From: Pseudonocardiales bacterium
Lineage (GTDB): Bacteria; Actinomycetota; Actinomycetes; Mycobacteriales; Pseudonocardiaceae
Reading direction: 5' to 3'
Length of the DNA stretch: 13,613 nucleotides
Assembly (NCBI GenBank): GCA_025465385.1
Contig: JAODNG010000227.1
Location: 1 to 13,613 of the forward strand
Positions 6,783-13,105 of the stretch are shown in pieces. Both the position numbers and the translations under genes were made by a program. Within the stretch, counting starts at the first letter, position 1, and the number at the start of each line of letters is the position of its first letter. The notes beneath the pieces were generated by a model. It had not been told where the DNA came from. It worked only from the letters and a program-made list of their open reading frames with translations, and did not search any database.

Positions 6783-7979
6783 TCAGCTGCACGCGGTGCG
6801 GACGCCGAGCAGGGCGGCGGAGTCGTAGTGTAGGCGCTTCTGTACGGGGGGATTGACCGTAGCCAGCACGTCGGCGATGTCGCGCCCCGCGGTTCCGCAA
6901 CCGAACAGATTGCTGCGCTGATAACGCCCGTGTGCAAGCTGAGCCCGGATCGCCGCAGTGATGTCGCCGGGATCGTGTGAGGTGAACACCACGTTGGCAC
7001 CACATTCCCGGTCGCGCTGGCGGGTGCCGACGTTGACAGCTGGCGTGCCGAGGAATGCGCCCTCGCGCAGCGCAGCCGACGAGTTGCCGATCATGCAAGC
7101 GCAATGAATCATCAGCCGGGCGAAGTCCTCGGCTGGGAGGTTGCAGAAGAACTGGCAGCGGGCGGCCAGGGCCTCCTCGCGGAACTGCCGGATAGCGGTG
7201 GCGACCTCGGCGCTGCCGGCGTCAACGTTCGGCCAGAAGACCAGCGCCTGCATCCCGATCGACGAGATCGCGCGCAACGTCGCGGTCATCTGATCGAGAC
7301 CGTGGCCGTACTCGGTGGTGACGCCATGTTGCATCACCAGCAGGAAGGGCAGCTCCGGATCGATCGGTGAACCGGCACCGCAGTGCTCGATCAGCGCGTC
7401 GCGGCGGGACCCAGGGCGGGCGCGGGCGGCCAGGTCGATCGACGGGCAGCCGACGTTGAACACATACCGCGGGTCCTCACCCATCGCGATGACGCGGCGC
7501 GCGCTGAGCTCGGTCGCCGGGAAGTGAACGTGGGACAGCTTAGTAATCGCGTGCCGGACACTCTCATCGATCGATCCGGACACCTCGCCACCCTGGGTGT
7601 GGGCGACCGGAATGTTCATGTAGGCACCGGCGATGGCTGTCGCGATCGTCTCGAAGCGGTCTGCGACGGTGACCACGACGTCGGGTTCCAGGCGCTCGAA
7701 CGCCGTCGGCAATTCCAGCAGGCCTAGGCCAGTGGATCGGGCCATCATCGCCGGTGTCTGGCCCTCGATGATGAAGGGGATCTTGGCGTCGGGGATGAAC
7801 CCGGCGGCTTCGAGGATGTCCACTGCACAACCGAACCGTTCCAGCAACGCGGAGGCGGCGGCGATCACTTGCAGCTCCAAGGCGGGATGATCGCGCACCG
7901 CCTCGAGGAGCGTGGTGATCCGGGCCAGATTGGCCCGGCTGGCGACGACGACGCAGATCTTCTTGCGACGATCAAGCAC
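6783..7979 (-). CDS. neuC: UDP-N-acetylglucosamine 2-epimerase, hydrolysing (NeuC type)
   Basis: A 398-aa GT-B-fold enzyme of the hydrolysing UDP-GlcNAc 2-epimerase family, which releases ManNAc (or a relative) and UDP. Marks seen are KKICVVVASRANLARI at the N-terminus, TVADRFETIATAIAG (104-118), NIPVAHTQGGEVSGSIDES (122-140), RHAITKLSHVHFPATE and VGCPSIDLA. The C-terminal UDP-binding part includes MIGNSSAALREGAFLGTPAVN and NVGTRQRDREC. The canonical GDR is ADR here. Translation starts at GTG 7979 with only a weak ribosome site, 35 bases after the upstream methyltransferase gene, so the two are probably one transcript. The 3' end converges on serS with six bases between the stops. The name is by family; ManNAc as product is inferred. 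Confidence 0.85.
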   Translation of the reverse strand: MLDRRKKICVVVASRANLARITTLLEAVRDHPALELQVIAAASALLERFGCAVDILEAAGFIPDAKIPFIIEGQTPAMMARSTGLGLLELPTAFERLEPDVVVTVADRFETIATAIAGAYMNIPVAHTQGGEVSGSIDESVRHAITKLSHVHFPATELSARRVIAMGEDPRYVFNVGCPSIDLAARARPGSRRDALIEHCGAGSPIDPELPFLLVMQHGVTTEYGHGLDQMTATLRAISSIGMQALVFWPNVDAGSAEVATAIRQFREEALAARCQFFCNLPAEDFARLMIHCACMIGNSSAALREGAFLGTPAVNVGTRQRDRECGANVVFTSHDPGDITAAIRAQLAHGRYQRSNLFGCGTAGRDIADVLATVNPPVQKRLHYDSAALLGVRTACS

Positions 7980-8014
7980 GTCGGTGACTCTAGCTGTCCG
8001 ATCGCCGGTCCCAG

Positions 8015-8917
8015 TCAGCTGACGTTGGCGACGAACTGCGCTGCACTGGCCTGCAGCACTGGCCAGTTGGGTTCGCGGGCGGGGCCCCGGGCCAGCACGA
8101 AGCCTCGATGACCGTCATCGGTGAGTCGCTCAGCGACGATCGTGAAACCGGTGAGGGTGAACAACGCCGCGGCAGTGGGGCGGGTCAGGTAGTACGGGTG
8201 ATCGATCTTGACCGCCCGTTCGATATCGCCAGTCCGGTCCACCAGGACATCGACGTCGACGATGTCAACGAACGCGCGTCCGCCGACGGCTGTCATGCGG
8301 CGCAGCGCCGCCAGTGTCCCGCGGACGTCGAGGAGGTGGTCGATCGTCTGGCATAGCAACACCAGATCCCAGCTGCGCTCACCCGGATCGAAGTCCTCGA
8401 CCAACCCCGCAATCGTCTCCATACCGCTGGCCCGCGCCACAGCGAGTTCATCCGGGCTCGGGTCCAGGACGGTCGCGCGCGCGTTGCAGCGTGCCGCCAG
8501 TACGCTGGCGACCACTCCCGTTGAGCCGCCGATGTCGAGAATCGTGCGCGGCGACGACGGCAGCAGGGGGAGCAGGAAGGCGGCAAGCCCGGCGGCGTAG
8601 TCGCGCTGCTCCCGCTGCACGGTCTCGGCGTCGATGCGGCGGCCGTGGTAGGCCGACACCAGCGGGCGATAGATTTCGGAGTAGAAGTGCGCGTACTGGG
8701 TGGCGCTGAGCCGGGGGCAGAGGTAGCCGAGCCCGCAACGGCGGCACACCACGAAGGTAGCCGGATAGCCGTAACGATCACGTTCGGCGACCTCGACGGC
8801 GTGTTCCCGCGACTCGCAAAGGTTGCACTCCGAGACTGGCAGGGGGGCTTGCCCACCATAATCGTAACCGAGCGCAGCAATCCGTTCGTTAGCCACCGTT
8901 TGTGTCATGTTTTTCAT
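8015..8917 (-). CDS. Class I SAM-dependent methyltransferase with N-terminal zinc-binding motif
   Basis: A 300-aa protein. Near the N-terminus CNLC (31-34) and CRRC (58-61) form a CxxC...CxxC pair like the putative zinc-binding region in front of several sugar methyltransferases. Next comes a Rossmann methyltransferase domain with motif I ILDIGGSTGVVASVL (126-140), the acidic end of strand 2 in ATVLDPSPDE, and LVLLCQTIDHLLDV. It probably methylates a sugar or a sugar-linked intermediate, but the acceptor is unknown. ATG 8917 and ATG 8908 are both possible starts and neither has a strong ribosome site. It is transcribed away from the neuB-like gene and leads into the neuC-like gene, so it likely acts on a product of that pathway. 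Confidence 0.85.
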   Translation of the reverse strand: MKNMTQTVANERIAALGYDYGGQAPLPVSECNLCESREHAVEVAERDRYGYPATFVVCRRCGLGYLCPRLSATQYAHFYSEIYRPLVSAYHGRRIDAETVQREQRDYAAGLAAFLLPLLPSSPRTILDIGGSTGVVASVLAARCNARATVLDPSPDELAVARASGMETIAGLVEDFDPGERSWDLVLLCQTIDHLLDVRGTLAALRRMTAVGGRAFVDIVDVDVLVDRTGDIERAVKIDHPYYLTRPTAAALFTLTGFTIVAERLTDDGHRGFVLARGPAREPNWPVLQASAAQFVANVS

Positions 8918-8946
8918 CCGTTCGAGAATGCCGAGGACTGCGTAGC

Positions 8947-9978
8947 GTGACTGTACTCGAATGGGACCACCATGTCGCGCTGATCGGGGAGGTGGGCCAG
9001 GCCCACGACGGCAGCCTGGGTACAGCGCATGCGTTCATCGACGCGATCGCTGACGCGGGTGCCGATGCGGTGAAGTTTCAGACCCACATCGCGTCCGCCG
9101 AGAGCCGGACCGACGAGCCGTGGCGGGTCAAGTTCAGCTACGCCGACGACACCCGGTACGAGTACTGGAAGCGGATTGAGTTCTCCCCGCAGGCCTGGGC
9201 GGGTCTTCGACAGCACGCACTGGATCGCAGGTTGGCGTTCATGAGCTCCCCGTTCTCCCTGGAAGCGGTCGAGCTGCTGCGCCGCGTCGGCGTCGCAGCC
9301 TGGAAGGTTGCCTCCGGTGAGGTCGCCAACCCGCAGCTGCTGGATGCGGTGGCTCAGACCGGGGCGCCGGTGCTGCTGTCCAGCGGGATGAGCGGCTGGA
9401 CCGAGCTCGACGGCGCGGTCGCCCGGCTGCGGCAGGGCGGTGCCGGGCCGCTGGCGGTCCTGCAGTGCAGGTCGGCTTATCCGGTGGCACCGCAGCGGGT
9501 CGGCCTCAACGTTCTGGGTGAGATCCGGGAGCGATACGGCTGCGCGGCCGGGTTGTCCGACCATTCGGGGACGATCTTCCCGGCGCTGGCCGCGGTCGCG
9601 CTCGGTGGGCGGGTGATCGAGGTACACGTGACGCTTTCTCGGGAGATGTTCGGCCCCGACGTGGCGGCCTCGGTGACTACCGGCGAACTGCGCCTGCTCG
9701 TCGAGGGCGTCCGCCATATCGAGTCGGCGCTCGCGGCGCCTGTCGACAAGGACGAGGTCGCGACCGAGCTCGCGCCGATGCGCGCGTTGTTCGGTCGTTC
9801 CCTGGTGGCCCGCTGCGCCTTACCGGCCGGACATGTGCTCGGCGCCAGCGACCTGGCCGCCAAGAAGCCGGCCGGCGGGATCCCCCCAGCCCGGCTCGAG
9901 TCACTGATCGGCCGACGCCTGCGCCGCGCCCTGCACGCAGACGACCTCCTCCACGACTCCGATATCGACCCCTCGTAA
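8947..9978 (+). CDS. neuB: N-acetylneuraminate synthase family protein (NeuB type) with SAF domain
   Basis: A 343-aa two-domain protein. The (beta/alpha)8 barrel has LIGEVGQAHDGS, ADAVKFQTH (40-47), FMSSPFS, WKVASGE (119-125), VLLSSGMS, LQCRSAYP and GLSDHSG (202-208). The C-terminal SAF (antifreeze-like) domain spans about 284-340. This family condenses phosphoenolpyruvate with ManNAc or related sugars to sialic, legionaminic or similar acids. The two metal-ligand histidines appear kept (SDH, EVHVT), but the usual EKH[FI]T is EVHVT and GPDH is GPDV, so substrate or activity may differ. GTG 8947 is chosen because GAGGA lies at 8933-8937; the ATG at 8902 would overlap the methyltransferase gene and add an unconserved leader. 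It would use the sugar made by the neuC-like gene. Confidence 0.87.
   Translation: MTVLEWDHHVALIGEVGQAHDGSLGTAHAFIDAIADAGADAVKFQTHIASAESRTDEPWRVKFSYADDTRYEYWKRIEFSPQAWAGLRQHALDRRLAFMSSPFSLEAVELLRRVGVAAWKVASGEVANPQLLDAVAQTGAPVLLSSGMSGWTELDGAVARLRQGGAGPLAVLQCRSAYPVAPQRVGLNVLGEIRERYGCAAGLSDHSGTIFPALAAVALGGRVIEVHVTLSREMFGPDVAASVTTGELRLLVEGVRHIESALAAPVDKDEVATELAPMRALFGRSLVARCALPAGHVLGASDLAAKKPAGGIPPARLESLIGRRLRRALHADDLLHDSDIDPS
8950..8978 (-). promoter_or_regulatory. Candidate promoter of the methyltransferase-neuC pair
   Basis: On the minus strand GCGACA (8978-8973) and TACAGT (8955-8950) are spaced by 17 bases. Transcription would start near 8943, leaving about 26 bases before ATG 8917. The element lies inside the first codons of the divergent neuB-like gene. 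Sequence match is moderate only. Confidence 0.3.
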
Positions 9979-9998
9979 GTCGAGCCCCGCAATCCGTC

Positions 9999-10016
9999 GC
10001 GCTGGCCCTCCAGTGC
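9999..10016 (+). terminator. Candidate terminator of neuB-like gene
   Basis: GCGCTGG (9999-10005) and CCAGTGC (10010-10016) pair over seven positions with one G-U wobble and a CCCT loop, 20 bases after the neuB stop and before the converging membrane-protein gene. On the minus strand the wobble becomes a mismatch, so it suits plus-strand transcripts better. There is no clear T-run. Confidence 0.4.
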
Positions 10017-10039
10017 ATTCGCGTTTGCGCGCCAGGCGG

Positions 10040-10783
10040 TCAGGACAGAGTGATCAGCGTGGCCAGCAGGGTGGCGGCCAGTGTGAGGGTGATCCGCAGT
10101 GACCGCTGGTGGTGCCGCCACTGGCGGTCCCACCAGGCGGCATCGCCGCTGTGGTGGCGACCCAGTGCCATGGCGGCGCGTCCGAGGCCGAAACCCAGTC
10201 CCGCCAACAGCGCCGCGACCCAGTTGCCCACCAGCAGCACCGTGACCAGCGGCAGGTAGGGCAGGTTGCTCGGCATATGGGTGCGCACGCCGGTCCCCAT
10301 CTCGAAGCCGAACTGCAGCGCCCCGGCTTGCCCACCGGTACCGATCACGGTCGAGGGCACCTGGGCTCGCCGGTGCGGTAGCGCCACGCGATGCAGCCCG
10401 CACTCGCCGGCGAGCACGAACAGCGCGGTCACGACGACCAGGCTTATTCGCACAACAGGCGGTACTGCCGGTCGCACCAGGCTGCCCAGTGCCACCGCCA
10501 GTGCGCCGATCGTCAGACCTCCGACGAGTAGCCCGACGGTGAAATAGGCCCGTGACGAATCCCGCCAGACCGGCGAGCTCAGCAGATACGCCGAGTTAGT
10601 GCTTCATGCCGAGCCGGACAGCGCGTAACCAGCGGTCAGACCCAGCAACAGCCAGGCCAGTAGCCAACCTCCGGGTGCCACTGGTGCCGCCGCGGCGGCG
10701 GCCAGCACCGCCAATACGCCGGTCACCAGTAGGGGACCGAATGCGCCCCGCCGCACTCGCGTGCTGATCGATTGGGAGGTCAT
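10040..10783 (-). pseudogene. Multi-pass membrane protein gene interrupted by one in-frame TGA
   Basis: From ATG 10783 the frame encodes 59 residues with two hydrophobic helices (about 15-33 and 37-55). It meets TGA at 10606-10604 and continues in the same frame for 187 codons to TGA 10042-10040. The downstream part has further helices (about 80-100, 110-126, 174-200, 231-246) and a distinctive block around residues 141-173 with QFGFEMGTGVRTHMPS. Without the stop this would be a 247-residue six-helix protein. The GTG at 10495 is the only in-frame restart soon after the stop and has no ribosome site. It begins 16 bases after the mauA-like gene and belongs to that operon. The position suggests a MauF/CcdA-like redox helper, but this is a guess. 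The stop may be a real mutation, a sequencing error or, less likely, recoding. Confidence 0.65.
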
Positions 10784-10799
10784 CGTTGCGGCGTCCTGG

Positions 10800-11297
10800 T
10801 CATTCGGACAGCGTCGCGCTGCAGATCAGCTGTTCCAAGTTCGGCGCCCCGCTGTAGTGGACCTCGCCGTCGGCGCAGCGGTAGACGGTATTGCCGTCCT
10901 TCCAGCGCCAGCCGTTGCGGGCCTCGCCGCCGGCACGGCAGATCGTGCGCGGTTGGTAGCAGTCGAGGCCATCCTTCCAGTTTCCGAAACAGCCGCTTTT
11001 GAACCACCGGTCGGAGCCGCAGTAGGAAGCGGAGTAGGGAGCGCCGTAGCAGATCGGGGAGCCGGGACGGTGCCGGTAGTGCCCGCAGTCGAGATATTCG
11101 CTACCTTGCTCTGCTCTGGCCGGACGGGCCAGCGGGATCCATCCCAGCACGGTGAGCCCCAAGGTCATACCGGCGGTGCCGACGACGGCCAGAAACCCCC
11201 GACGGCGCACCGTCGGTGCGACGTCGCGAAACTGCACACTGCGGGGCGCTAGGCCGGAACCGGGCTGGTCGACCCGCGGGATGTCAGCTTGGATCAT
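10800..11297 (-). CDS. Tat-exported, cysteine-rich MauA-like protein (methylamine dehydrogenase light chain family)
   Basis: A 165-aa protein with a long twin-arginine leader (TVRRRGFLAVVG at 30-40, then a hydrophobic stretch) and a likely cleavage after ARPARA at residue 62. The roughly 103-residue exported part has eight cysteines (71, 83, 93, 103, 113, 120, 141, 159). By eye it follows MauA: DCGHYRH matches the CDYWRH block, and DRWFKSGCFGNWKDG matches WVASCYNPTDG, placing Trp98 at TTQ residue Trp57. The partner position, Trp108 in MauA, falls at Tyr139 in TVYRCADGE, so a normal tryptophan tryptophylquinone could not form. ATG 11297 shares its A with the MauD-like stop (TGATG), and AAGGAG lies just upstream. 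Family assignment is by eye; function is unknown. Confidence 0.7.
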   Translation of the reverse strand: MIQADIPRVDQPGSGLAPRSVQFRDVAPTVRRRGFLAVVGTAGMTLGLTVLGWIPLARPARAEQGSEYLDCGHYRHRPGSPICYGAPYSASYCGSDRWFKSGCFGNWKDGLDCYQPRTICRAGGEARNGWRWKDGNTVYRCADGEVHYSGAPNLEQLICSATLSE

Positions 11298-11794
11298 CAC
11301 GCTCCTTGCCGGTGCAGGGCGGTGTTCAGCAGGGTCATCACCTGCTCGTCGAGAAGCTCCGGGGACGGCACTGGCTGTCCGGCCAGCACCGTGCCGTCGG
11401 CGCCGACGTGCAGCAGCGCCGGTGCCCATGGCAGATCGAGTTCACTGACGAGGTCGGGGTCGACCCTGGACCGGATGTTCGGTGTGTCAGCCCACCGGGT
11501 TCGCGGTGACAGCACCTCGAACCGGGTACCGGGATGCTCGCCGGCCAGCCGGGTGAACGGCTCGTGCACCGCGTCGCAGAAGCTGCACCCGGGGTCGAGT
11601 ACCAACAGGATCAGAGGATCCGCGCCGGCCAACTCCGCCACCCGGCGGCCCGCTGCGGCTCGCCATGGTGGCGCGCTGAGCTGGGCGACCTCGGCCTGTA
11701 GCTCTCGCAGCTGCCGCAAGATCCCGGCCATCGCCAGCGCCAGTACCGCCAGGCAGCCCCAGCTCAGCACGAGTGCAGCGGTGAGCGCGCTCAC
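11297..11794 (-). CDS. MauD-like membrane-anchored thioredoxin-fold protein
   Basis: A 165-aa protein with one N-terminal membrane helix (about 4-26) and an extracytoplasmic thioredoxin-like domain. The redox motif is CSFC (70-73) in VLDPGCSFCDAV, followed later by a cis-proline-type segment, LPWAPALLHVGADGTVLAG. MauD is the accessory protein thought to help form the many disulfides of the methylamine dehydrogenase light chain. The same role for the cysteine-rich protein encoded next is the natural inference. GTG 11794 overlaps the MauE-like stop as GTGA and begins the membrane helix; an upstream extension would run through the MauE-like gene in another frame. Its own stop overlaps the next ATG as TGATG. 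Confidence 0.8.
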   Translation of the reverse strand: MSALTAALVLSWGCLAVLALAMAGILRQLRELQAEVAQLSAPPWRAAAGRRVAELAGADPLILLVLDPGCSFCDAVHEPFTRLAGEHPGTRFEVLSPRTRWADTPNIRSRVDPDLVSELDLPWAPALLHVGADGTVLAGQPVPSPELLDEQVMTLLNTALHRQGA

Positions 11795-12282
11795 GCTGCA
11801 CGCCCGTCGACCGCCGCCGGCAGCGTGTACAGCAACACGGCCACCACCGCAGCGCAGGCGACCAGCAGGACCGCGATGCCTCCACCGGGCAGAGCGGCCG
11901 CCGGATACAGGGTGGTCGCGGCACACGTGGCGGCCGCCAGCACGACGGCCCGGGCGATCCCACCGGGACCGACCTGGGTACCCATCCGGTTGCAGCCGCA
12001 ATCCGACTCGTCGCGCCGGTAGCGGCGCCACGACAGGTGCGCGGCGAAGGCCACGTACATTGCTGTCTGGGCGGCCAGCGCCCATCGCAACTCGGCGGTA
12101 CCGAAGACCACCGCTGCTACCGAGGGCACCCCGATGATGAATTCGACGGCCGCGATGGCACGCGCGGCCACCAACCCGGTGCCGGCTGCGCGAGCCAACA
12201 TCCTGGGTGCCCTGATGTGCTCCAGACCCGCCTCTACGAGGAGGAATGCGCCTGCGAGCACGGGCACCCCCAGCAGAATCAT
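11791..12282 (-). CDS. MauE-like integral membrane protein (MauE/DoxX redox-associated family)
   Basis: A 163-aa hydrophobic protein with about four membrane helices (near 2-18, 36-60, 66-84 and 110-155, the last region probably holding two). A short loop, DESDCGCNRMGTQVGP (91-106), carries the CxC pair (Cys95, Cys97) and the VGP motif seen in MauE relatives as CGCFG...VGP. MauE works with MauD in maturation of the methylamine dehydrogenase light chain, probably by passing electrons across the membrane to the thioredoxin-fold partner. ATG 12282 is chosen because it overlaps the upstream stop as ATGA and has GGGAG five bases before it; the TTG at 12294 would include the ribosome site in the coding part. 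Confidence 0.78.
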   Translation of the reverse strand: MILLGVPVLAGAFLLVEAGLEHIRAPRMLARAAGTGLVAARAIAAVEFIIGVPSVAAVVFGTAELRWALAAQTAMYVAFAAHLSWRRYRRDESDCGCNRMGTQVGPGGIARAVVLAAATCAATTLYPAAALPGGGIAVLLVACAAVVAVLLYTLPAAVDGRAA

Positions 12283-13013
12283 GCGGGCTCCCAAATCACG
12301 TTCAAGTCGTCGAGAAAGGCTAACGCTTCGTTAGGGTCCGTGGTGTCAGATGGTCCGGGGACCAGCCTCGTGATCGCTGTGGGAGTGGCCAGGATCAGGG
12401 CGTCGGACCGGGATCGACCCTGCGCGCCGGGCCCGAGCGGCTCGCGCCACAGCTCGCCATGCTGGGTCAGGTGACCCCGGAAGTCGGGGACCACGAGCTG
12501 GCTTGCGCCGGGGCGTTCGATCGTCAGATAGCCGATCCCGGGGATCTCCTTGGCCACCCGGACCGGTTCCAGCTGGGCCTGTCTGGCGCTGCGTGGCGCG
12601 GCCAGTAACCCCAGCGGGGTGTCCGTCAGCCGGAACGCGTCGAAAATCGTGCTGATTCCGTCCGGCGAACCGCTGCCTCGGGTGTGCAGCTCGAACCACG
12701 GCCCACGCCAGGCTGCCCGATAATCGTTGGCCTTGTTTCGAATGCCGATGACCAGCTCACCGGCGTTGTAGGGTTGGCGGAGCAGCTGATCGGGAATCGT
12801 GGTGAACATGGCGTGCCAGTCAAAAGCGCCAGCCTCGGCGACGGTGAAGGATCGGCGGATACCACGGACCACACCGATGAACCCGCAGGACCAGGGCCTG
12901 GACAGGTCAAGCGCACGACCGTGCAGGACGATCTGGGAGCCGTCCGGGGTGACGAATCCAGGACCGCCCCGCCACGGCCAGTCGTACCGTCCGCGTTCCA
13001 GCGACGTCGTCAT
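12279..13013 (-). CDS. Conserved-looking protein of unknown function (protein X, in the MauB position)
   Basis: A 244-aa soluble protein that I do not recognise. It has no signal peptide or membrane helix: the N-terminus MTTSLERGRYDWPWRGGPGF is polar. It is rich in aromatic residues, with segments such as RPWSCGFIGVVRGIRR, AFDWHAMFTTIPDQLL, GELVIGIRNKANDYRAAWRG, a central ISTIFDAFRLTDTPLGLLAA, and a C-terminal TDPNEALAFLDDLNVIWEPA. It lies where mauB (heavy chain) sits in mau operons, but it is far shorter than the heavy chain and shows no secretion signal or evident beta-propeller repeats. Its stop overlaps the MauE-like start as ATGA, so it is co-translated with the membrane redox pair. ATG 13013 has GGGAG upstream. 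It may be a cytoplasmic partner or regulator of the exported protein. Confidence 0.75.
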   Translation of the reverse strand: MTTSLERGRYDWPWRGGPGFVTPDGSQIVLHGRALDLSRPWSCGFIGVVRGIRRSFTVAEAGAFDWHAMFTTIPDQLLRQPYNAGELVIGIRNKANDYRAAWRGPWFELHTRGSGSPDGISTIFDAFRLTDTPLGLLAAPRSARQAQLEPVRVAKEIPGIGYLTIERPGASQLVVPDFRGHLTQHGELWREPLGPGAQGRSRSDALILATPTAITRLVPGPSDTTDPNEALAFLDDLNVIWEPA

Positions 13014-13105
13014 AGCTTGCTCCCGCTCCTAGAGACTGCGCGCGATAGTCGCACACCCGCCGTCATCGCGGGCACCCGATCTGTCACGGCGTGTCCCGGG
13101 CGTGA

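Noticed and set aside
8902..8946. Upstream ATG start for the NeuB-like gene
   Set aside because: It would overlap the divergent methyltransferase start and adds 15 residues unlike the family. GTG 8947 has a GAGGA ribosome site.
11798..12085. Longer N-terminus for the MauD-like protein, and likewise 11298-11429 for the MauA-like protein
   Set aside because: The extensions run through the preceding genes in another frame. The GTGA and TGATG overlaps and the membrane helix or Tat leader define better starts.
10800..12282. Calling the cluster a functional methylamine dehydrogenase
   Set aside because: There is no heavy chain or MauG, and the aligned second TTQ tryptophan is a tyrosine in the light-chain-like protein.
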